64,000 bases of DNA, taken from contig NZ_LVEJ01000023.1 of assembly GCF_001648775.1 (NCBI RefSeq), forward strand, positions 186,001 through 250,000, given 5' to 3'. Of this stretch, positions 8,608 through 16,785 are shown piece by piece. The position numbers and the translations under genes are program-made. Under the pieces are notes generated by a model. That model saw nothing but the letters and a program-made list of their open reading frames with translations. It was not told the DNA's origin and searched no databases. The stretch comes from Pseudomonas fluorescens. GTDB lineage: Bacteria > Pseudomonadota > Gammaproteobacteria > Pseudomonadales > Pseudomonadaceae. Each line of letters opens with the position of its first letter. The first letter of the stretch is position 1.

Positions 8608-9471
8608 ATGGGCGTTATACGGCATCATGACGGCGGAAAAGTTGACATCTTCGGTCTCAATTATGATCTGGGAGTAAAACTAACGACCCGGACAAAACTT
8701 CTTGATTTTGGCCGTACAGATCAAATTGTGATTCATGGCGACCACCTGATTAACTTCAAACGCGATTCGCACCATTCTTTGGTTTTCTTTCGTGAAGGAG
8801 AAAACCTCAACGGAGAAGCGCGCTTGGATGGGAAAAGAGTTTCCCATCGCGGTCGATTAAAAGGAAAAATCGACGTTCTGCCTGCTGGAGCCGAGTTCAG
8901 CGCAGATTATATTGGCGACATCTTCAATGCGACTGTCCTAAGCATTGACCCTGGCTTAGCTGATATGCTACCAAGCTCTGCAGGGGTGTTGGATTTCACC
9001 CCCCAAACACAATTAAACGACAACTTTCTGCAAATGATATGCGATCAATTCACTCAGGCGAGCGACTCACTCTTGCAGGAGTCATTGCTGATGACATTGC
9101 TCGTCTACTTATCACGTACATCGCTCGAACCGCAAACATCGACTGGACTCAGTATTTATAAAAAAAGATTGCTGACCGATTATGTCGAAGAGCATCTCCA
9201 AGACTCTATTTCAATCAAAAATATGTCGGAAGTAGTGGCGATCAGTACATTTCATTTCTCACGCCTATTCAAGGCTTCATTCGGCCTCACCCCTTATAAA
9301 TACATACTGACTCGTCGAGTGGAGCGAGCTAAAATACTGCTGAGCCATACCACAGACAGAATAGAGGTTATTGGATTCAAGTGCGGGTTCAATGGTGGAA
9401 GCCAATTTAGCCAGACATTTTCAAAATTGACCAAAATGAGTCCCTCTGCTTACCGCAAAGGTACAAGTTGA
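8608..9471 (+). CDS. AraC-family transcriptional regulator
   Basis: The 287-residue protein ends in a standard AraC/XylS DNA-binding domain (residues ~180-285): YVEEHLQDSISIKNMSEVV, then STFHFSRLFKASFGLTPYKY and the second helix-turn-helix with FKCGFNGGSQFSQTFSKLTKMSPSAYRK split across it. The N-terminal half shows no domain I recognise. ATG 8608 has a strong AGGGGGAA ribosome site. It is the only + strand cargo gene of the island's left half and is convergent with the GDPD-like gene. Its base composition is markedly AT-rich. A role in controlling the autotransporter is possible by position only. Confidence 0.88.
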   Translation: MGVIRHHDGGKVDIFGLNYDLGVKLTTRTKLLDFGRTDQIVIHGDHLINFKRDSHHSLVFFREGENLNGEARLDGKRVSHRGRLKGKIDVLPAGAEFSADYIGDIFNATVLSIDPGLADMLPSSAGVLDFTPQTQLNDNFLQMICDQFTQASDSLLQESLLMTLLVYLSRTSLEPQTSTGLSIYKKRLLTDYVEEHLQDSISIKNMSEVVAISTFHFSRLFKASFGLTPYKYILTRRVERAKILLSHTTDRIEVIGFKCGFNGGSQFSQTFSKLTKMSPSAYRKGTS

Positions 9472-9550
9472 AACACATGCCAACTTTACGAGCGCACAAT
9501 GCACCTCCATCATTTCGCAACAGTTATTCGATGCGAACATCACCAATAGT

Positions 9551-10516
9551 CTAATCACATTTTAATGACCCTTCGTACCGACGCTTAATAATTTGCATCT
9601 TGCTTGGCGAGTCCACTAAAACCGCGCCCACCTTCAAACAAGCTACCGCGCGGTAGTCTTCGTCGCTATTAATTCCGATTGCCAAAACGTTTAACTTTCC
9701 TTTGGATTGAAAGCATTCAATCGACTTGTGCGTCCATGGTTTACTATTTATTACTGAGCGGGCCTTGCCTAACGTGAATTTTTCTACCAGCTCAAACTCA
9801 CGCCGATATTCAAACGCTACCCAACTTCCGGGTAGCGGCACTGGATCACAGCGTTCTGCAAGGGCGACGTTCGCCAAACGATCACGCGTTTTATCTCTGG
9901 ATTCAAATAACCGTGCTTTGGGGTACCGAAGGAAAGCGTCCTGATAGGCCGCATCGGTGGAGTAAATCAGTACTCGGTTCCAAGCGTGATTTTCTTCCAG
10001 AATCTTTGCGACAGCCGTAACCTGGGGAACGACCGGCAGAGCTTTCATGTCCAGAATAATCGGTGTGCTGGCTGGAATCATATTTAACGCTTGCTGCAAT
10101 GACGGTAATAGTACCGCTTTAGCACGATAGGGATAAACCCGCTGACCAGCCTCGTCTGTGCGCTTGAAGTGCCACCCGGAGTTGAGCTTCTGCAACTTTC
10201 CCCATGTGTGCTCCGCCACGGTTCCCTGCCCTTGTGTATTGGCACTCAATTCGGCCGGCCGATACAACACGGGAACACCGTCGCTACTAAGTTGCACGGT
10301 AAGCCAAAGCATGTCTACGTGATTACGCAGCGCATTATCTATGGCAAGCAGAGTATTTTCTGGAAAATCTGCCGCACCGCCTCGATGGGCTACGATCATT
10401 GGCGAATGTGCGACCCTCGATTTTGATTCGGAATGGAATGAGCAACCACTCACCTGAAAGATTACAACTGACAATACCAAAGAAAATCGGGCGCAAACTG
10501 GTTCAAAATATTTCAT
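9551..10516 (-). CDS. GDPD-family lipoprotein with degenerate active site
   Basis: The 321-residue protein starts with a lipoprotein signal (hydrophobic stretch then VSGC, Cys ~25) and continues with a glycerophosphodiester phosphodiesterase fold: VAHRGGAADFPENT at ~42-55 holds the first catalytic His-Arg. The second block, normally E-x-D...DG.PV..HD, here reads MLWLTVQLSSDGVPVLYRP, so the metal-binding Glu and Asp and the second catalytic His are all missing. GDPDs cleave glycerophosphodiesters to glycerol-3-phosphate; this copy is unlikely to do so by the known mechanism and may be a binding or surface protein. Start ATG 10516 is preferred to GTG 10531. It follows the autotransporter on the same strand, separated by a terminator. 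Confidence 0.8.
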   Translation of the reverse strand: MKYFEPVCARFSLVLSVVIFQVSGCSFHSESKSRVAHSPMIVAHRGGAADFPENTLLAIDNALRNHVDMLWLTVQLSSDGVPVLYRPAELSANTQGQGTVAEHTWGKLQKLNSGWHFKRTDEAGQRVYPYRAKAVLLPSLQQALNMIPASTPIILDMKALPVVPQVTAVAKILEENHAWNRVLIYSTDAAYQDAFLRYPKARLFESRDKTRDRLANVALAERCDPVPLPGSWVAFEYRREFELVEKFTLGKARSVINSKPWTHKSIECFQSKGKLNVLAIGINSDEDYRAVACLKVGAVLVDSPSKMQIIKRRYEGSLKCD

Positions 10517-10554
10517 AACGTAGATCCACACTTGATAGCTTTCGCTACGTCAGC

Positions 10555-10594
10555 AAAAAATCGGGCACATCCTGAAGCAGGATGGCCCGATTTT
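10555..10594 (-). terminator. Terminator of the autotransporter gene
   Basis: Long stem AAAATCGGGC..ATCCTG / CAGGAT..GCCCGATTTT with a T-run on the minus strand, 17 bp beyond the autotransporter stop. Confidence 0.85.
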
Positions 10595-10610
10595 CAAAGG
10601 TTACAATGGG

Positions 10611-13600
10611 TCAGAAGTTCATGCGCCACTGAGCAACCACACCTTGGTTCTTTGTGTTATCGCCCAGAACTCCAGTATATGAAAGACCAACGCTCTGGTC
10701 ACGACTGATACCTACATCAACTCCACCTTCAAGCGCTAGGCTGTTCCGATCCATGGCACCGCCATAGGTAGTAAAAGAGTTTCCACCGGAGACGAATTCC
10801 TGCTGCGTGCTGATATCCAATTCGCCAAAGGTGTGAAGCATACCCACGTTAACTCGGGGAGTAACGCTCATGCCATTATTCAGCTTTCCAAGATAAGCGA
10901 AACGCCCGCCAACAGTGGTAGTGGCGTTCTTCTGATGTTCCGAACTCACTTCCAAAGCTGCAGCGCCACCTTTCTCCTTGAATGAATCGCGATTGTAGGA
11001 TTGATAGCCAACATTCACGTAAGGTTCAGCAAGAAATTTGTTACGGGAGAACTGATAAGCCAACTCAGTAAATGCTTGGTAGCTGTCGGCGTTATAGTTA
11101 GCTTTTGGCGCATCCGTAAAGCCATTGAAGTTAACTTTACGTTTGCTATCGCCATCATGCCCGCTGTAAGCGATACTAAAACGTGCCACCACCGGGCCAT
11201 GCTGATGCATGGCATAAGCACCAATGTGATAGCTGTTTACTACCCCGGACAACTGGCTTCCCGCATCAAGATCCATGCGTGAGTACCCCCCCACCACGCC
11301 AAGGCGCCATTCAGGGTTCATCGCCCAGTCTGCCCCCATCAATCCACCAGCAGTGTTCTGCTCAAGATCAGCACTACCTTTGTCGCCATCAAAATGGCCA
11401 TGGCTGCCCAGGATCTGAAACCAGACCCTTCCTTTTGCGTCCAAACCACTAGAAGCAGCACCACGCCCAGACATTCCAGAGCTCACCAGGAGTGGACCAT
11501 TTTCCTGAAGAATCGATGATTGCAAGCTGTTGTCGAAACTTCCAAGCTGATTCATAGCGCTTAACATGGCAGATGAAATCTGGTGGGTGCTGGCTGTCAC
11601 TGCGCGGGTAACCGTTGAGTTAGCAGAACCCGCAAGTTGCTCCAATGCAGATGCGGCCACAGAAGCATCTGCAGTGACCAAATGCTTGTACAGTTCCGGT
11701 GTTTTTACTTCATTGATGGTGCTGGCAACACTTACCGCGCTTTTGCTTCTACCCATCGATTCAAATGAAACATCGTTGCGCTGAAGCGTCAAACCTACAG
11801 TATTCTCCGTGTAACTCAAATTTGGAGACAGGAACACAAGATTGCTCGCTACGTCGTTGAAACGACCTTGAATACCGTCCTCCGAACTCAAGATCGTGTA
11901 GAAAGTCTCTGGCGAATAGTCTCCAGCACCCGCGACAACATTGACGTTACCGCCGTTTATCTGAATGCTGCTAGCGTCAATACGATCAGCATTACCCAGA
12001 CCGTCTACCTTAACGGTGTAAAAAGATCCTGCATCAAATGTCAGGCCGCCGTTCAGAGTCCGGACGCCATTCGAATCTATGCTGCCATTGGCTTTAACCG
12101 TGGTGTTACCCAGTTTGCCGTTACCGGTAATCCCACCACCGGAGTTAATAATGAAGGTGGAGTTTGAAAGGTCCCCATCGACGATGAGTTCGCCCTGGTT
12201 TACGCTGACGGTACCTGTCAAGCCACTCCCATCACCTGTAAACGCCCAAGTGCCCTCACCTTCTTTAGCCAGATTTAGCGCCTGGCCGCCACCGTCCGTC
12301 AACTTGCCACCAAAGGCGGAACTACCTAACACGCTCGTATCAATTACAAGGGTACTTGGACCGGATGCATCACCATTCAGAACAGTCCCTCTCCCAGTAA
12401 GCGCTCCTACTGTGGCATTCTGACCATTAAGCGCCATTGTTGTGCCAACATCTGAAAGTTGAAGAGTGAGTTGGGGCCGTTCTAGATCCACTCCCCTAAG
12501 AGAAATACTACCAGAATCTCTGAATACTTGGACGCCACCACTAATAGCGTTCTTTGCAAGTATATTTAATTTAGAATTACCTGCCATGTACTGCGTACCG
12601 CCGCTGATCGCATTTTCAGCAGACAAATTTAACACGCTGTCGTCTTTGAAAACTTGCTCACCACCATTTAATGCTTTCTCGGCGGAGGCATTGAGGACAG
12701 AGTTATCATAAAATCTCTGAGAACCGCCACTTATACCACCCTGCGCGGCAACATTGAGAGAACTGTCATCTCTGATTGCTTGGACACCACCACCAATCGC
12801 ATTCTTCGACAATACATTTAACGTAGAATTATCAGTAATATACTGTGTACCACCGCTGACTGCATTTTCCGCTGCCAAATTTAGCGTACTGTCGCCGTGA
12901 AAAAGTTGCTCACCGCCATTTAAAGCTTTATCTGCAGATGCATTAAGAACAGCGTTCTCAGTAAACTCCTGAAGCCCGCCACTTATCGCACCTTGCGCAG
13001 TTGCATTAAGAGAACTATTACCAGCGAAGTACTGGATACCCTTAGTCAGGGCATTGGAAGCAGAGGCATTTAAAACAGAACTATCATAGAAATTCTGATG
13101 CGCGTCGCCGATGGCATTGGAGGCCAACACGTTCAGCACACTGGAATTTTTGAACTCCGCCATACCACCCGTAATGGAGTTAGCTGTAAGAAGATTAATT
13201 TCCGATTGGTCAGATGCTATTTGACGTCCAGAGCTTATTGCGCCTTCTGCGTTGACGTTTAGTTTAGAATTATCAAATAGCTCCTGGTGACCTCCAGCAA
13301 TCGCATTGGAAGCCAACGCATTTAGAACACTATCGTTCTTAAATACTTGAAATCCATCAGTGATTGAATTCTTCTCGCGAAGGTTTACTGTTGACTGGCC
13401 ATTCGCGGTCAGGGTTCCACCGCTGATTGCCCCCTCTGTCGTCGCATCTAGAGTTGCATTCCCAGCAAGATCCACATAACTTAGGCCAACTGGAACACCA
13501 TTAACAGTAGGGGGATTTTTGACGTAATAATCGGAGAGTGCTTTATGAACAGCGTCATCCGACGCATCGATTTTCATCCCCCCCCAGAAAGCCACCGGAC

Positions 13601-13763
13601 GCCAACTCGCCGGCACCTCTGACGAAGCATAAGATTGTGGCGCGGACTCCCGATGACTCGAGGCTGCGCGGTCAATATAGTTGTTGAAATCGCTTGCATA
13701 GGATTGTGGCATTACAGCTTGCGCAAGCAAGGTATACATAAAAGGAATATATAATTTACGCAT
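10611..13763 (-). CDS. Autotransporter with fifteen 21-residue passenger repeats
   Basis: The 1050-residue type Va autotransporter has: a signal peptide (MRKLYIPFMYTLLAQA.., cleaved near residue 24); a ~85-residue cap; fifteen consecutive 21-residue repeats (residues 112-426) of form AISGGxQxFxDxSxLNxxAxN; further beta-helix with a passenger-transport-type repeat (LAKEGEGTWAFTGDGSGLTG, ~498-531); and a C-terminal 12-strand barrel from ~775 (GRVWFQILGSHGHFDGDKG) to the terminal QWRMNF. The barrel inserts into the outer membrane and exposes the passenger. Start at 13763 is fixed by AGGACTT eight bases upstream; an upstream in-frame start at 13817 has no such site. The repeat layout resembles AIDA/Ag43 self-associating adhesins, though the repeat itself is not the AIDA 19-mer. 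It is an island gene, downstream of the response regulator. Confidence 0.9.
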   Translation of the reverse strand: MRKLYIPFMYTLLAQAVMPQSYASDFNNYIDRAASSHRESAPQSYASSEVPASWRPVAFWGGMKIDASDDAVHKALSDYYVKNPPTVNGVPVGLSYVDLAGNATLDATTEGAISGGTLTANGQSTVNLREKNSITDGFQVFKNDSVLNALASNAIAGGHQELFDNSKLNVNAEGAISSGRQIASDQSEINLLTANSITGGMAEFKNSSVLNVLASNAIGDAHQNFYDSSVLNASASNALTKGIQYFAGNSSLNATAQGAISGGLQEFTENAVLNASADKALNGGEQLFHGDSTLNLAAENAVSGGTQYITDNSTLNVLSKNAIGGGVQAIRDDSSLNVAAQGGISGGSQRFYDNSVLNASAEKALNGGEQVFKDDSVLNLSAENAISGGTQYMAGNSKLNILAKNAISGGVQVFRDSGSISLRGVDLERPQLTLQLSDVGTTMALNGQNATVGALTGRGTVLNGDASGPSTLVIDTSVLGSSAFGGKLTDGGGQALNLAKEGEGTWAFTGDGSGLTGTVSVNQGELIVDGDLSNSTFIINSGGGITGNGKLGNTTVKANGSIDSNGVRTLNGGLTFDAGSFYTVKVDGLGNADRIDASSIQINGGNVNVVAGAGDYSPETFYTILSSEDGIQGRFNDVASNLVFLSPNLSYTENTVGLTLQRNDVSFESMGRSKSAVSVASTINEVKTPELYKHLVTADASVAASALEQLAGSANSTVTRAVTASTHQISSAMLSAMNQLGSFDNSLQSSILQENGPLLVSSGMSGRGAASSGLDAKGRVWFQILGSHGHFDGDKGSADLEQNTAGGLMGADWAMNPEWRLGVVGGYSRMDLDAGSQLSGVVNSYHIGAYAMHQHGPVVARFSIAYSGHDGDSKRKVNFNGFTDAPKANYNADSYQAFTELAYQFSRNKFLAEPYVNVGYQSYNRDSFKEKGGAAALEVSSEHQKNATTTVGGRFAYLGKLNNGMSVTPRVNVGMLHTFGELDISTQQEFVSGGNSFTTYGGAMDRNSLALEGGVDVGISRDQSVGLSYTGVLGDNTKNQGVVAQWRMNF
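12486..13430 (-). repeat. Fifteen tandem 63-bp repeats in the autotransporter gene
   Basis: The 945 bases encode fifteen uninterrupted 21-residue units. Protein identity between units is partial (conserved Gly-Gly, Ser-x-Leu-Asn and Ala-x-Asn positions) while DNA identity is lower, so the array is old and was not produced by very recent slippage. Some units are closer to each other (ALNGGEQ.F..DS.LN occurs twice, three units apart), hinting at block duplication. Confidence 0.85.
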
Positions 13764-14238
13764 TGGTAAGTCCTGTATCTTTATCGTGCCCTGAGCGGCC
13801 AAAAGGTTTATAACCATCGATAAAATTTAAAGAAAGAAACAAAAGTTATCCGCCAACGCTGCCTCACACCGATAAAAATCGGACGCACTCGAGCCCGCAA
13901 GACAATCTAAGTCTCCAAAGAATATTTTTACGAGCAAAACAGATCTCAAACACATATCTCTAGAATAGAGCCACGCATAATTTGCCGCTCTATCTAAAAA
14001 TTCAAGCGAGCGTCAAAACACTCAAATACAAAAACCGTTTAACCAGAGAAGCACTGTTGGCTTTATTCTCGAAATTAATGTTTTCTGCGCCATTCATTCT
14101 CAAAGCAACCCGCTTCGCAGAACAACACCCGAGCGAAGAAATCATTCTGCATTACATGCGGGGAGTGCCGCCGAAAAATCTGCTTAGCGCTTTTTAAACT
14201 TTTGCGTTCAGAAACACTTAACGAAGAATTATTACACT
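13764..14238. other. 475-bp intergenic region upstream of the autotransporter
   Basis: AT-rich promoter region of the autotransporter. It contains an inverted repeat ATAGAGC (13965-13971)/GCTCTAT (13987-13993), a possible regulator site or the terminator of the response-regulator gene. An open frame at 13982-14197 (+) begins with TTG and has no ribosome site or family match, so I do not call it. Confidence 0.5.
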
Positions 14239-14880
14239 CTAAACTAGTCCATGGCGCCTAGCCATTTCAGAAAGGTGCACTACCGAGCGAACCCCCAACT
14301 TCTCTATTATTCGCGACTTATAAGTACTTACTGTTTTATTACTCAAGCCTAGCTGTTCAGAAACCTGCAGATTGCTTGCACCTCCTGCTAGTCGGATCAG
14401 CACGTCAAACTCTCGAATTGACAACCGTTGTAGCAAAACCAATTCTGTTAGTTTTTGATGGCTCCGGATATTATGCATGGTTTCAAGCTGGGGAAAGTAG
14501 TTGTAGCCGGAACTCATTGTTTTAATGGCCGCAAACAGATCCGATAATGGCTGCTTCTTGCAGAGATAGCCGGATGCTCCGACTTTCTTGCAAGACTCTG
14601 CAAAAGCTTCGCCTGAGCAAGACGAGAGCACCAATACTTTCGACTTTAAACACTCAGCCACAATCCGCGACAACACTTTCGGCATAGTGGCGTCAAGTAC
14701 AATTAGATCTGGGCGATGATCGAGCGCTGAGCGAAGTGCATCTGCCTGATTGGAAACTTCTGCAACCACTTCATAAGACGCTTGATGTAACAGTGTGCTT
14801 AATGCCATCCGAATTAGCGGACTCTCATCCACAATCATCGCCGTGCGCACTCCCCCTCCAAAACTAATATTTTCCATCAT
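14239..14880 (-). CDS. Orphan NarL/FixJ-type response regulator
   Basis: The 213-residue protein has an N-terminal receiver domain (acidic pair in AMIVDES at ~17-19, phospho-acceptor Asp ~63 in LIVLDATMP, lysine near 110) and a C-terminal LuxR-type helix-turn-helix (LSIREFDVLIRLAGGASNL, LGLSNKTVSTYKSRIIEKLG, ~150-196). It resembles the BvgA/EvgA class, which controls virulence or adhesion genes. No histidine kinase is within the island or nearby. It is upstream of the autotransporter on the same strand with a 475-bp gap, so it probably has its own promoter and may regulate the autotransporter. Two Met codons start the frame; either 14880 or 14877 may be used. Confidence 0.87.
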   Translation of the reverse strand: MMENISFGGGVRTAMIVDESPLIRMALSTLLHQASYEVVAEVSNQADALRSALDHRPDLIVLDATMPKVLSRIVAECLKSKVLVLSSCSGEAFAESCKKVGASGYLCKKQPLSDLFAAIKTMSSGYNYFPQLETMHNIRSHQKLTELVLLQRLSIREFDVLIRLAGGASNLQVSEQLGLSNKTVSTYKSRIIEKLGVRSVVHLSEMARRHGLV

Positions 14881-15261
14881 TGGATTTCTTCTCGGTAAGA
14901 AGCTCCCATAAGCACCCCCCTATTAGACAAATCCAAACCAGACCGAACCAAAACGCGTCTTCCGACGCCAGTACAAACGCCCCGCCCATTAGCAACTCGC
15001 TCTATCGACCGACACCGAACAGATCAACTTTATTCACTCCAGCAATTCAACTTCGACATATATTAAATATTCTTTAACATTTATCCCTCCCCTAAAACTG
15101 CTCTTTCTTTATGAAAATTGCTTTTCTGTAGGAAAAATCGCTATGAATTCGTAAAACTCGGTTTCACATGCTATTTCAGAGTGATCTACGCTTCAGGCTT
15201 AAAGGTTCTGATCTGATTAAGCGGACTGTCCGTAGGAATGTCGTGCTGAGGTTCGGTGTTC
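14881..15261. other. Gene-free AT-rich stretch
   Basis: About 380 bases between the response regulator and the methylase gene hold no recognisable gene or RNA. It likely contains the response-regulator promoter and the junction between the AT-rich cargo and the phage-derived part of the island. Confidence 0.5.
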
Positions 15262-16056
15262 TTAAAACAGTGCAGAGAATGCGGTGGGTTCCCAGTTCAT
15301 GATCACCAGCTCACCACTGACTTCGGCTTTTCCCTGACGCTGATTGGTGTTGCTGTAGCGGATATCCAGTGTCTCGAAGTGGAACCCTTCGAACACGCGG
15401 CGGATGTCTGGATGGTCATTGATACTGACCATCACTTTGCCTTTGCAGCGGCGCATGAAATCGGCCATCCGTTCGTAGTTCTCGAACGGGAAGTCCACTC
15501 CATAGCCGGCGGTCTGCCAGTAAGGTGGATCCATGTAATGGAAGGTGTGGGCACGGTCGTAGCGTTCAGCGCATTCAAGCCAGGGGAGATTTTCGACGTA
15601 GGTGCCGGACAGGCGCTGCCACGCGGCCGAGAGGTTTTCCTCGATGCGCAGCAGGTTGATGGCCGGTGCGGTAGTTGCCGTGCCGAATGTCTGGCCCGAT
15701 ACCTTGCCGGCAAAGGCATGGTGCTGCAGGTAGAAGAATCGGGCGGCGCGCTGGATGTCGGTGAGGGTTTCGGGGCGGGTCATCTTCTGCCACTCGAACA
15801 CCTGCCGCGAGCTGAGTGCCCATTTGAATTGGCGCACAAACTCTTCGAGGTGGTTCTGCACGACGCGGTAAAGCGTAACCAGGTCGCCGTTGATGTCGTT
15901 CAGGACTTCGACCGGCGATGGCTGGGGCTTCATGAAGTAGAGCGCGGCACCGCCGGCAAAGACTTCAACGTAGCATTCATGTGGCGGAAAAAGCGGAATG
16001 AGGCGGTCGGCCAGGCGGCGTTTGCCGCCCATCCAAGGGATGATTGGAGAAGACAT
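15262..16056 (-). CDS. Phage-type DNA adenine methylase (Dam/D12 class)
   Basis: The 264-residue protein transfers a methyl group from SAM to N6 of adenine in DNA. The SAM-binding motif is near the N-terminus (IPWMGGKRRLADRLIPLFP, then YVEVFAGGAALYF), the catalytic motif IV is DPPYW at ~178, and a VSINDHPDIRRVF block follows, in the order of the D12/alpha class. The ATG at 16056 has AAAGGTC at good spacing, against a TTG at 16065. A LexA-type box lies 18 bp upstream, so expression is probably SOS-linked, as for many prophage genes. The adjacent spanin and holin remnants point to prophage origin. Recognition sequence unknown. Confidence 0.9.
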   Translation of the reverse strand: MSSPIIPWMGGKRRLADRLIPLFPPHECYVEVFAGGAALYFMKPQPSPVEVLNDINGDLVTLYRVVQNHLEEFVRQFKWALSSRQVFEWQKMTRPETLTDIQRAARFFYLQHHAFAGKVSGQTFGTATTAPAINLLRIEENLSAAWQRLSGTYVENLPWLECAERYDRAHTFHYMDPPYWQTAGYGVDFPFENYERMADFMRRCKGKVMVSINDHPDIRRVFEGFHFETLDIRYSNTNQRQGKAEVSGELVIMNWEPTAFSALF

Positions 16057-16071
16057 AAAAAGCAAGACCTT

Positions 16072-16091
16072 TACTGTATGGATAAACAGGT
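16072..16091 (-). promoter_or_regulatory. LexA (SOS) box upstream of the adenine methylase
   Basis: CTGTATGGATAAACAG (16074-16089) matches the CTG-N10-CAG LexA consensus with flanking TA on one side. It ends 17 bp before the methylase start, where LexA would block transcription until DNA damage. Confidence 0.72.
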
Positions 16092-16206
16092 GCTAGGCTC
16101 GCCGCGCTTTGTGCACGGAGCAAGAGCCTTGGCTGGACTTGCAGGGACCATCTGCAGGGACGGCGGTCGATCCGGATGTTGACGCATCCAGACCGGCCGC
16201 TCTTTT

Positions 16207-16482
16207 TTACTTTGGTGTTGAGACTTCTTTGGCGTATGCCTGACAGGCCGCGAGGGCGATTAGCCCCCGGTCGCCGTCATCGGTGACGTCGATAATTCGT
16301 TGAGCATGCGCCGGGTCAAGTTCGGCTCTTGTGGGGCCATGAACCACGCCGCCGGTGGCGGTGGTGGCTGACAGCGATCCGTTGCCGGCGCCGGTGGTGG
16401 CGTCGAGTAGGACTGACAGGCGCAGATCAGAAGTGGCAAGGCGGTCGCGCAGGCGACCTTGATCACGTTGGACATCGCGCAA
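16207..16482 (-). pseudogene. Phage i-spanin Rz, C-terminal remnant
   Basis: The 91 codons read QRDQGRLRDRLATSDLRLSV...GGVVHGPTRAELDPAHAQR and IIDVTDDGDRGLIALAACQA, the C-terminal half of a Pseudomonas phage Rz protein. The normal N-terminal membrane anchor and coiled coil are missing: an in-frame TGA lies two codons upstream of the first usable codon (a TTG). The o-spanin Rz1 is embedded in another frame. Rz normally spans the periplasm with Rz1 to fuse inner and outer membranes at lysis; without its anchor this copy cannot. Confidence 0.8.
16260..16475 (-). CDS. Phage o-spanin lipoprotein Rz1 (nested in Rz)
   Basis: The 71-residue frame lies wholly inside the Rz remnant, one frame over, as in lambda. 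It begins MSNVIKVACATALPLLICAC, giving a lipoprotein signal with the lipid Cys at 20, then proline-rich tracts (PPPAPAT, PPPPPAA) typical of Rz1. It appears intact, but its partner Rz has lost the N-terminus, so the pair is probably non-functional. Confidence 0.78.
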   Translation of the reverse strand: MSNVIKVACATALPLLICACQSYSTPPPAPATDRCQPPPPPAAWFMAPQEPNLTRRMLNELSTSPMTATGG

Positions 16483-16572
16483 GGCTCACTAAGCTGGTGA
16501 ACCGTCCGCTAACACAGTCCCGCGGGTTTCCGACCCCGTACCCTCCGAATAACCCCAGGGTCCCCGGCGGTT

Positions 16573-16785
16573 TCAGGCTGGTCCGCTGCCATTCGGCGGG
16601 ACATCGCACACGCCAAGCCGCTTGGCAGCCCAGCGTTCGTACAAGCCGATGGCAACATCTGCACCGGCCATTGCCGTGAGACAACCCAAGGCGCCCGCCG
16701 TCCAGAGCGACATGCCCGCCGCGATCATCAGCATCATTGCCGAGACTCCGCAGACAATGCAGGCACCGGATCGAAGCGCAAGCCG
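16573..16785 (-). pseudogene. Phage holin, C-terminal remnant
   Basis: About 70 codons read LRLALRSGACIVCGVSAMML, then AAGMSLWTAGALGCLTAMAG and ADVAIGLYERWAAKRLGV before the stop. This is the C-terminal part of a Pseudomonas phage holin with two hydrophobic segments. The N-terminal third is gone: the frame runs into the antisense of the integrase gene near 16785. The break point is approximate. Holins time lysis by forming holes in the inner membrane. Confidence 0.7.

Noticed and set aside
12486..13430. CRISPR-like periodic repeat
   Set aside because: The 63-bp period is in frame with the autotransporter and units differ in sequence throughout; there are no constant repeats with unique spacers. 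No CRISPR array was seen anywhere in the window.
13982..14197. 71-codon open frame between the autotransporter and response regulator
   Set aside because: Starts with TTG without a ribosome site, opposite in direction to both neighbours, and no recognisable features.
15256..16182. Long open frame on the + strand opposite the adenine methylase
   Set aside because: Its protein has no family features and lies fully antisense to a clear methylase with DPPY and SAM motifs; it is a codon-bias shadow in GC-rich DNA.
16483..16572. Possible phage cos or packaging site between holin and Rz remnants
   Set aside because: The 90 bases are GC-rich and unexplained, but I see no inverted-repeat or packaging signature that would support a cos call.
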